From: Bacteroidota bacterium
GTDB taxonomy: Bacteria; Bacteroidota; Bacteroidia; Bacteroidales; VadinHA17
Direction of reading: 5' to 3'
DNA: 5,551 nucleotides
Assembly (NCBI GenBank): GCA_012838685.1
Contig: DUOU01000149.1
Coordinates: 1-5,551 of the forward strand
The notes under the pieces were generated by a model. The model saw only the letters and a program-made list of their open reading frames with translations, did not search any database and had not been told where the DNA came from. The translations under genes and the position numbers were made by a program. This document shows positions 1-5,551 of this stretch, one piece after another (the first letter of the stretch is position 1; every line of letters begins with the position of its first letter).

Positions 1-27
1 GAGATGGGGAGCTTCTAATCCCCTCTC
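1..27 (+). other. Hairpin at left edge (terminator-like or tRNA-3'-end-like)
   Basis: GAGA (1-4) pairs with TCTC (24-27) and GGGGA (6-10) with TCCCC (19-23), with T5 bulged and an 8-nt loop. The following bases are only TTTG, so this is a poor intrinsic terminator. The stretch TTCTAATCCCCTCTCTTTG and the nearby TCCG resemble the T-arm and acceptor end of a bacterial tRNA-Ser, but the T loop lacks the invariant TTCGA. The window edge hides anything upstream, so neither reading can be settled. Confidence 0.3.
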
Positions 28-159
28 TTTGTCCGAAAAAATATGAACAATTACCTCCGCAAAAAATTGCGTTTACTAATAGAACTTAGTCTTCTATCCT
101 TAAAAATATATTCCCGATCAAAACAATATTACAAGGATTTATACGCTAATAGAGAGCCA

Positions 160-180
160 ATCCGGCACAACTGTCCGGAT
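160..180. repeat. Inverted repeat just upstream of promoter
   Basis: ATCCGG (160-165) is the exact inverse complement of CCGGAT (175-180), separated by 9 nt. It ends 7 bp before the -7 box at 188-195, so it covers the place where a -33 element or an operator would lie. It could be an operator for a dimeric regulator, or a weak terminator of an upstream gene. A T-tract does not follow directly, which argues against the latter. Confidence 0.3.
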
Positions 181-187
181 AAAGTTT

Positions 188-195
188 TACTTTTG
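188..195 (+). promoter_or_regulatory. Candidate Bacteroidetes-type -7 promoter element
   Basis: TACTTTTG matches the Bacteroidetes -7 consensus TAnnTTTG exactly. No TTTG -33 box is found 17-23 bp upstream; that space is occupied by the inverted repeat at 160-180, so activation by a regulator is possible. Transcription would start near 200 and give a leader of about 210 nt before the preferred start at 416. It is the best candidate for driving the three-gene cluster. Confidence 0.4.
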
Positions 196-240
196 TATTG
201 AATACCGATGGGACAAGTATTACGATAAAACTGGCATTAT

Positions 241-330
241 TGGAATAAAGTACAGTGTTATCGTGGCCACAAGGATTTCCGCGGAGGATATTTTGTCAAC
301 AGTAATGTGAAGTCCAAAAGCAGCCTATAG
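241..330 (+). pseudogene. Possible remnant of an IS200-like (TnpA) transposase C-terminal part
   Basis: Read from 241, this frame gives a peptide containing YRGHKDFRGGYFVNS, then a stop at 328-330. IS200/IS605 TnpA proteins carry a region of the form YRNREFWCRGYYVDTVG near their C-terminal third, and the order Y-R, K/R-D/E-F, G-Y-F/Y-V is similar. The tryptophan and one or two residues are missing. The frame is broken upstream by stops, and no catalytic HUH motif or tyrosine helix can be seen. The match is short and may be chance. Confidence 0.2.
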
Positions 331-415
331 GCGAATGAAAGCAAAAAGTATGCGCACAGGTTTAAAATATATGGGACGCCTCGTAGGCTTCAATCCACCC
401 AAAAATCATACGAGA

Positions 416-1456
416 ATGAAAAGGCATATCGCAGGGGTATTTATCGTCATGGGAATTATTGCTTCACTTGAAGGGTTTTCTCAGGATATAGGATGGAGAA
501 CCAATATCTCATCCTTTTTCGACAACAGTGAGTTTGCCCATTCAAATGTAAGCATACCCCAAACAATGGGCGGGGTCCACCTCGCGCCCGAGTTGGTTTT
601 TCAATACGATTCACTCCACTCAATTGTGGCCGGAGTGGATCTGCTCCATGAGTTTGGCAGTGACGGGTTCATAGATAAGCTGACACCGACAGCCTATTAC
701 CAGTTCAAAAAAGGGGAGTTCAGCTTTGTCATGGGAGCTTTCCAGAGAAGAATGGTCGCAAAAAATTATCCCAGGTTCTTTTTTCGGGACTCGATAGGTT
801 ATTATATGCCCAATATGAACGGGTTGGCCTTGATATACAACGGTAAAGCGTTGAAGGGCAATCTGTGGTTAGACTGGGCAAGCCGACAATCTTATACCAA
901 GAGAGAGACATTTTTTGTCGGTTTTTCGGGTGAATACAAACGCGGGACAATCTTCGCGAAGAATTTTTCATATATGTACCACTTCGCGGGAGTAATGGAG
1001 CCTATCCATTTTGAGCCTTTGCATGACAATCTATTATCGCTTACAACAGTGGGGGTAGATCTTTCAGGATTGACCTTTATTGATCGGCTTTCGGTAAGCG
1101 CCGGCTGGGCGGTGGGACTTGACAGGGCCAGAACGGGGAGCTCGGATTGGTTGGCCCATAACGGAATCTATTGCGAGATAGAGGCGGGTTACAAATGGGT
1201 TGGGGTGTTTAATTCGTTGTATATCGGTTCACCACAGATGTATTATTACGGGATTTATAATAATGAGCTGTATTGGGGAGACCCTTTTTACAGGGCAGGG
1301 AACTATAACAGAACAGATCTGTATATAAATTTTCTGGACAAGGATTTTGTCGCGATAAAGCTGCTATATTCGTTGCATGTTTCTGAAGGGGAACTTTATC
1401 AGCAACAGGTTTTGAAACTATCCTTCGATATCGGCGACTCCAGGAAAAACAATTAA
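416..1456 (+). CDS. Exported, probable outer-membrane beta-barrel protein of unknown function
   Basis: This 346-residue protein has no function I can name. The ATG at 416 is chosen over the one at 335 because it opens directly with a signal peptide: MKRH, a hydrophobic stretch (residues 5-16), then a likely cut after GFS (residue 22) leaving Q-D-I at the mature N-terminus. The upstream 27 codons would bury this signal. No membrane helix follows. The rest is rich in aromatic residues, with alternating polar/hydrophobic strands and Asn/Gly/Asp turns, as in an outer-membrane barrel. Recognisable stretches are GAFQRR (107-112), YPRFFFRDS (118-126), ELYWGDPFYR (284-293) and NRTDLY (298-303). I recall similar aromatic-rich proteins of unknown role in Bacteroidales, but this is memory. 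The chain does not end in the usual terminal aromatic; SFDIG is followed by a short polar tail. It lies 91 bp before the glycosyltransferase gene, probably in one operon, which hints at an envelope or glycan role. There is no clear ribosome binding site, as is normal in Bacteroidota. Confidence 0.8.
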   Translation: MKRHIAGVFIVMGIIASLEGFSQDIGWRTNISSFFDNSEFAHSNVSIPQTMGGVHLAPELVFQYDSLHSIVAGVDLLHEFGSDGFIDKLTPTAYYQFKKGEFSFVMGAFQRRMVAKNYPRFFFRDSIGYYMPNMNGLALIYNGKALKGNLWLDWASRQSYTKRETFFVGFSGEYKRGTIFAKNFSYMYHFAGVMEPIHFEPLHDNLLSLTTVGVDLSGLTFIDRLSVSAGWAVGLDRARTGSSDWLAHNGIYCEIEAGYKWVGVFNSLYIGSPQMYYYGIYNNELYWGDPFYRAGNYNRTDLYINFLDKDFVAIKLLYSLHVSEGELYQQQVLKLSFDIGDSRKNN

Positions 1457-1547
1457 GTTATTATTGACAGCGAAACAGCCTAAACAGGGAAGAAAAACAA
1501 TCTCTATTTGCATTGGGCTAAAACGAGACAGAGTATATATCAAAAAT

Positions 1548-3242
1548 ATGAAGATCAGGTTAGAAGAGTTTGGGTACAAAAAAATATTTGGGATCTTCCT
1601 TGTTACATGGTTTTTGGCCAACATTGTCCAGGCTATGGTGATGGACGTAATAAGCGATGAGGCCTATTACGCCCTGTTCGGGCAGAATCTGGCATGGGGT
1701 TACTATGATCATCCCCCCTTGGTGGCTTTGTTGACAAGGGCAAGCTCATTGTTGTTCGATGGAAATCTGGGAGTAAGGTTCACGACGGTATTGTTACAGC
1801 CATTTGTCTTGATCTTGATCTGGAAGACCATAGGATTTGAAAAGCCCGATGCGAGGAAGGTGACCACCTTCTTTATTATCTCCTTCTCGATAGTAATGTT
1901 TATGGCCTATGGTGTGATAACAGCCCCTGATGTTCCCCTGCTCTTTTTTACGGCACTTTTTCTCTATTCCTATAAAAAATTCCTGGATAGAGAGGAGTGG
2001 ATTTCCGTGTTGCTGTTGGCTCTGTCCATGGCGGGACTGGTTTATAGCAAGTATCAGGCTGTTTTGGTAATAGGATTCACGGTTTTATCCAATTTCAGGT
2101 TGTTGTTGAAATATAAGTTCTGGTTGGCCGGGATATTGGCGCTTCTGTTGTTGTCGCCCCATATTTTGTGGCAGATATCCAATGGATTTCCCAGTTTCCA
2201 ATATCATCTTGTAGCCCGTTCAACAGAATTCCGATGGATCTATTTTTTTGAATATCTGCCCAATGAGATGGCGGTGTTCAACCCCTTTACGCTGGGCGCG
2301 GTAGTATATGTTTTGGTAAAACAGAGAGCAGAAGACCTATTCAGCAGAAATCTTTATATACAGATAGTAGGGTTTATAGGTTTTTTCTGGCTCACCGCTT
2401 TCAGGGGGCATGTTGAACCTCACTGGACAATCGCCTGCTCAATACCTATGATTATTCTGTTGGCCCGGAGATGCGATATCGATCCCGGACTCAGGAATTA
2501 TACCTATAAATATATTTTGTATTCTTTGCTGCTGATTGTTTTTGTCCGTCTGTTTCTCTGTTTCGACTCTTCGATTACCAGAAGGATCGGATATAAAGGC
2601 AATAAAGAGAAATACACGGCCATTGAAGAGGTTGCGGGCGATCTTCCCGTAATATTTACCGGATCGTTTCAACGTCCCTCCTTATACCCCTTTATCACCG
2701 GCAAAGAGGCTGTTGTTATCAGCTCGCTTTATTCCAGACAGACACAATTTGACATTTGGAAGTTTGAGGAAAAATATTGGGATAGTCCGGTTTTTGTCTG
2801 GGGAGATTATGGGGAGAGATCACAAGACTTCAGCGCGGGGTTTACCTCTTTCAGGGGATTTTTCGCGAAAAATCTACAGACCGTCAACAGGATGGGAATA
2901 GAATTTGAATTGCCATCCATCCAAATGCGATCGGGTGACCCTATGGAGATTCCGTTTGTTATTTCCAACAGTTATGATCATGATATTGATTTTGGCCATC
3001 CGGAGTTCCCGGTAAGTTTGGTATGTGTGTTTATCCGGGGCAAGGAGGTTCACCTTGTTCCGGGGAAAGTGGATAAACCAATTGGCGTGGTTCCGGAAAA
3101 GGAGAGGGTTGAAGGAACAATAACGGTTGTTGTTCCCGATATCAAGGAGGGAGAGTATAGTGTGGGTCTCTCCTTGAACACTCTTTTCGGTCCGGCCAAA
3201 AACAGCCGTTTCATCAAAATTTCTTTGGAAAATGGTCGATAA
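1548..3242 (+). CDS. GT39/ArnT-like polytopic membrane glycosyltransferase
   Basis: This 564-residue enzyme very likely takes a sugar from a polyprenyl-phosphate carrier and adds it to a glycan, lipid or protein on the periplasmic face of the inner membrane. Family marks are clear. SDEAYY (36-41) holds the acidic residues expected in the first periplasmic loop. GYYDHPPLVA (51-60), APDVP (126-130), SKYQAVL (167-173), SPHILWQISN (203-212) and HVEPHW (288-293) follow in the usual order. I count about 10-11 hydrophobic segments between residues 13 and 339, then a soluble part. Residues 372-404 (GSFQRPSLY, then TGKEAV and QFDIW) resemble the usual post-membrane region, and 464-558 looks like a beta-sandwich ending in EGEYSVGLSL. 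Total length is normal for ArnT-type enzymes (about 550). An upstream TTG at 1464 would add 28 polar residues; the ATG at 1548 is preferred because the first helix then sits near the N-terminus. The acceptor and sugar cannot be read from sequence, so the name arnT is not given. The 3' end overlaps the GtrA-type gene. Confidence 0.92.
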   Translation: MKIRLEEFGYKKIFGIFLVTWFLANIVQAMVMDVISDEAYYALFGQNLAWGYYDHPPLVALLTRASSLLFDGNLGVRFTTVLLQPFVLILIWKTIGFEKPDARKVTTFFIISFSIVMFMAYGVITAPDVPLLFFTALFLYSYKKFLDREEWISVLLLALSMAGLVYSKYQAVLVIGFTVLSNFRLLLKYKFWLAGILALLLLSPHILWQISNGFPSFQYHLVARSTEFRWIYFFEYLPNEMAVFNPFTLGAVVYVLVKQRAEDLFSRNLYIQIVGFIGFFWLTAFRGHVEPHWTIACSIPMIILLARRCDIDPGLRNYTYKYILYSLLLIVFVRLFLCFDSSITRRIGYKGNKEKYTAIEEVAGDLPVIFTGSFQRPSLYPFITGKEAVVISSLYSRQTQFDIWKFEEKYWDSPVFVWGDYGERSQDFSAGFTSFRGFFAKNLQTVNRMGIEFELPSIQMRSGDPMEIPFVISNSYDHDIDFGHPEFPVSLVCVFIRGKEVHLVPGKVDKPIGVVPEKERVEGTITVVVPDIKEGEYSVGLSLNTLFGPAKNSRFIKISLENGR

Positions 3243-3618
3243 GCTGTTTTTTTTGAAATTTCTGAAATTCTGTCTGGTAGGTTTTTCCGGAATGGTGATC
3301 GATTTTGGGACCACATGGGTTCTAAAGGAGAAAATCAAGCTGAACAAATATATCTCCAATTCCACCGGATTTATTCTCGCTGCCACATCCAATTATATTT
3401 GGAACAGGATATGGACATTTGAAAGCACCGATAGCGGTATAGCTACGGAGTACCTATCTTTTATTGGAATTTCGATAATTGGATTGGTTATCAATAACTT
3501 TGTAATTTATCTGTTAAGCGACAGATTAAAAATGAATTTCTATTTATCTAAGGTATTCGCCATTGGAGTCGTTACTCTCTGGAATTTCCTGATGAATTTC
3601 TTTTTCACTTTCAGATAG
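3232..3618 (+). CDS. GtrA-family small membrane protein (putative polyprenyl-phosphate sugar translocation)
   Basis: The product has 128 residues and four hydrophobic segments (about 9-30, 42-58, 74-95 and 105-126), the size and topology of the GtrA family (PF04138). The N-terminal FLKFCLVGFSGMVIDFG (residues 10-26 region), the NYIWNRIWTF block (54-63) and the C-terminal KVFAIG...WNFLMNFFFTFR end (107-128) are typical of it. GtrA proteins are thought to help flip undecaprenyl-phosphate-linked sugars from the cytoplasmic to the periplasmic side for O-antigen or wall glycan decoration. The ATG at 3232 lies inside the preceding gene, with an 11-bp overlap in another frame, so translational coupling is likely and the product probably supplies the carrier-linked sugar used by the neighbouring GT39 enzyme. 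The partner that normally charges the carrier, a GtrB-type GT2 enzyme, is not in the window. Confidence 0.93.
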   Translation: MVDKLFFLKFLKFCLVGFSGMVIDFGTTWVLKEKIKLNKYISNSTGFILAATSNYIWNRIWTFESTDSGIATEYLSFIGISIIGLVINNFVIYLLSDRLKMNFYLSKVFAIGVVTLWNFLMNFFFTFR

Positions 3619-3652
3619 AAAAACGTCGGAATAATTTTCAGTTTACCCGCTT

Positions 3653-3679
3653 AAACAGGTTCAACTAATGCTGTTTTTT
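3653..3679 (+). terminator. Weak intrinsic terminator candidate after the GtrA-type gene
   Basis: AAACAG (3653-3658) can pair with CTGTTT (3671-3676) around a 12-nt loop, with a run of six T at 3674-3679. The stem is AT-rich and short. An alternative hairpin GTTTA (3641-3645) with TAAAC (3652-3656) would compete with it. It is the only terminator-like structure between the protein genes and the rRNA promoter. Confidence 0.3.
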
Positions 3680-3789
3680 GGCTATATGGTGTTATTGTCG
3701 CGACCGTACAACTTCTAAGGGCTCTTTTTGACAATTTTTCCTCAATATTCATAAGGCTGAAAATCACCTCCTTTGTCAATCGTAGGGAA

Positions 3790-3848
3790 TAAATTAAAAA
3801 AATTTTCCCAAAAAAGATTTGGAAATATTTTTATGGTTGGTATCTTCG
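3790..3848 (+). promoter_or_regulatory. rRNA operon promoter P1 with A/T-rich upstream element
   Basis: TTTG (3818-3821) as the -33 box and TATCTTCG (3841-3848) as the -7 box are separated by exactly 19 bp, the usual Bacteroidetes sigma spacing. The -7 box differs from TAnnTTTG only at the seventh base. Just upstream lie phased A and T tracts (3790-3820), like an UP element that boosts rRNA transcription. The predicted start near 3853-3856 coincides with the jump from about 25% to about 61% GC, as expected where an RNA leader begins. The leader would be about 350 nt. Confidence 0.6.
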
Positions 3849-3884
3849 CGCCTCTTTCGGTTCCCGAATTTTGGGTCGGAGGGT

Positions 3885-3952
3885 TTGGGACGGGCGTCGC
3901 GGCCGGCGGTTTTGGGCTCGGGGATGGCGGGGGCCGCGAAAAAACGTCCCGA
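3885..3952 (+). other. Nested stem structure in rRNA leader
   Basis: GGGACG (3887-3892) pairs with CGTCCC (3945-3950), with weak flanking extension. Inside it, CGCGGCC (3898-3904) pairs perfectly with GGCCGCG (3932-3938). The two helices are nested and collinear, which suggests one elongated hairpin near the 5' end of the leader transcript. No similar named RNA family is recognised; this is a pairing seen by eye. Confidence 0.45.
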
Positions 3953-3957
3953 TTTTG

Positions 3958-3988
3958 TTGCGCGGGAGCGGGAGAACGGTTATCTTTA
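3958..3988 (+). promoter_or_regulatory. Possible second rRNA promoter P2
   Basis: TTG (3958-3960) and TATCTTTA (3981-3988) are 20 bp apart, and the -7 box shares TATCTT with P1. Tandem promoters are common for rRNA operons. The spacer is GC-rich and no A/T-rich upstream element precedes it, so this is weaker than P1. A further TATTTTCG at 4152-4159 lacks a correctly spaced -33 box. Confidence 0.25.
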
Positions 3989-4016
3989 CCGCCCCTTTTT
4001 CTTCCCCGGGAAGGTG

Positions 4017-4034
4017 CGGCGTTTTTTTTCGCCG
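4017..4034 (+). other. Hairpin with an eight-U loop in the leader
   Basis: CGGCG (4017-4021) pairs with CGCCG (4030-4034) and the loop is a run of eight T (4022-4029). Because the T run is in the loop and not after the stem, it is not an intrinsic terminator. Its place about 30 nt before boxA is suggestive of a protein-binding leader hairpin, but nothing more is known from sequence. Confidence 0.4.
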
Positions 4035-4063
4035 TTAGCGTTCCGGGGCCGTCTGGGGGGCCT

Positions 4064-4075
4064 TGTTCTTTGACA
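4064..4075 (+). promoter_or_regulatory. boxA-like rRNA antitermination element
   Basis: TGTTCTTTGACA closely matches the rrn boxA of E. coli (TGCTCTTTAACA), differing at two of twelve bases. GTTCTTTGACA-type sequences upstream of 16S genes are familiar from Bacteroidetes. In RNA form boxA binds NusB-S10 (NusE) and keeps RNA polymerase from terminating inside the untranslated rRNA transcript. It lies about 130 nt before the mature 16S end and downstream of the promoter candidates P1 and P2, as required. Confidence 0.65.
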
Positions 4076-4092
4076 GATTGGAGTAGCACACC

Positions 4093-4114
4093 GGGCGGGG
4101 CCTTGGTCCCGTCC
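4093..4114 (+). other. Leader hairpin A
   Basis: GGGCGGGGC (4093-4101) pairs with GTCCCGTCC (4106-4114) through nine pairs, two of them G-U, closing a CTTG loop. It sits between boxA and the mature 16S end. Its arms reappear in opposite order in hairpin B (4169-4190). The run of seven T at 4130-4136 is about 15 nt past the stem, too far for an intrinsic terminator. Confidence 0.5.
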
Positions 4115-4168
4115 ACGAAACTTGTTCAGTTTTTTTAACGGGGCCGGGGGATATTTTCGTACGGACAA

Positions 4169-4190
4169 GGTCCCGCCTTTTGGCGGGGCC
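4169..4190 (+). other. Leader hairpin B just before mature 16S
   Basis: GGTCCCGCC (4169-4177) pairs with GGCGGGGCC (4182-4190) over nine pairs with one U-G, around a TTTT loop. It ends about 13 nt before the predicted 16S 5' end, so it may shape precursor folding or RNase access. It is not followed by a T run. The usual processing stem formed with the 3' side of 16S cannot be tested because that side is outside the window. Confidence 0.55.
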
Positions 4191-4203
4191 GCAGACAACA
4201 TTT

Positions 4204-5551
<1,348 letters not shown>

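Larger units (their letters stand above)
1..415. other. AT-rich intergenic region upstream of the barrel-protein gene
   Basis: No convincing intact gene is present here. All three forward frames carry stops, and the only open stretch running into the next gene (335-415) lies before a much better signal-peptide start. The region holds the edge hairpin, an inverted repeat at 160-180, a -7 promoter match at 188-195 and a possible transposase scrap at 241-330. A C-terminal tail of an upstream protein could be hidden in the first 110 bases (one frame stays open to a stop at about 109-111), but nothing recognisable is encoded. Confidence 0.6.
3619..4203. other. Intergenic region: AT-rich rrn promoter zone followed by GC-rich rRNA leader
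   Basis: No gene is supported here. GC content by hand count is 33% for 3721-3780, 25% for 3781-3840 and 61% for 3901-4200. The open frames in the GC-rich half run on both strands at once and encode low-complexity Gly/Arg/Phe or Pro/Arg-rich peptides, as expected when a GC-rich RNA leader is read as protein. The content is a weak terminator at 3653-3679, an 8-bp palindrome GTCGCGAC (3697-3704), the rrn promoter (3818-3848), small hairpins including TTCGG/CCGAA (3856-3868), a nested stem, boxA and two strong hairpins before the mature 16S end. Confidence 0.75.

Noticed and set aside
335..415. Longer start for the barrel protein at 335
   Set aside because: It would put 27 polar and basic residues before an otherwise standard signal peptide; the ATG at 416 begins the signal directly.
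1501..1510. Possible promoter TCTATTTG between the barrel and GT39 genes
   Set aside because: It has one mismatch to TAnnTTTG and no correctly spaced TTTG upstream; the genes are more likely one transcript.
1464..1547. Longer start for the GT39 enzyme at a TTG
   Set aside because: It needs a rare start codon and adds a polar extension that GT39 proteins do not usually have; ATG at 1548 fits the family better.
2874..3392. 172-codon antisense frame across the GT39/GtrA junction
   Set aside because: It is the shadow of two well-recognised genes on the + strand and its peptide shows no domain or membrane pattern.
3668..3718. 16-codon hydrophobic mini-ORF (MLFFGYMVLLSRPYNF) after the GtrA-type gene
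   Set aside because: It is very short, has no ribosome binding site and overlaps the weak terminator; chance is the simplest explanation.
3742..4138. Open frames of about 121 and 124 codons on both strands, and an 84-codon frame at 3819-4073, in the region before 16S
   Set aside because: They overlap each other on opposite strands, encode low-complexity Gly/Arg/Phe or Pro/Arg-rich peptides, run across the promoter, and lie in a GC-rich rRNA leader where stops are rare. No start signal or domain supports them.

Overview
The window comes from a Bacteroidota genome, most likely order Bacteroidales. The 16S rRNA that fills the right end has Bacteroidetes-type variants, such as the CATAACGAGCGCAACCC stretch near 5295 and the GAAGCTGGATTCGCTAGTAATCGC end. 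Its CGTGAAGGAAGACTGC and GTCGGGTTAAGTCCC stretches recall Alistipes/Rikenellaceae, but the family is a tentative call from memory. The protein genes lack clear Shine-Dalgarno sequences, and promoter candidates fit the Bacteroidetes pattern (-33 TTTG, -7 TAnnTTTG), which agrees.

Layout, all on the + strand. Positions 1-415 are AT-rich and intergenic. They hold an edge hairpin that resembles a tRNA 3' end, an inverted repeat just upstream of a good -7 box, and a possible decayed scrap of an IS200-like transposase. Three co-directional genes follow: an exported, probably outer-membrane beta-barrel protein of unknown function (416-1456); a GT39/ArnT-type polytopic glycosyltransferase using polyprenyl-phosphate sugars (1548-3242); and a GtrA-family small membrane protein (3232-3618) that overlaps the glycosyltransferase by 11 bp.

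Positions 3619-4203 are the upstream region of a ribosomal RNA operon. The AT-rich half (about 25% GC just before the promoter) ends at a well-spaced rrn-type promoter at 3818-3848. From there the sequence switches to a GC-rich (about 61%) leader with nested stems, a boxA-like antitermination element at 4064-4075, and two stable hairpins built from the same arms in opposite order. The 16S rRNA starts near 4204 and is cut by the right edge after about 1348 nt.

A likely joint role for the three genes is modification of a surface glycan. GtrA would help move an undecaprenyl-phosphate-linked sugar across the inner membrane, and the GT39 enzyme would transfer it on the periplasmic side. The barrel protein may belong to the same envelope process, but only the neighbourhood suggests that. 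No clearly new defence or mobile system is visible. The least explained parts are the rrn leader structure and the unknown barrel protein.
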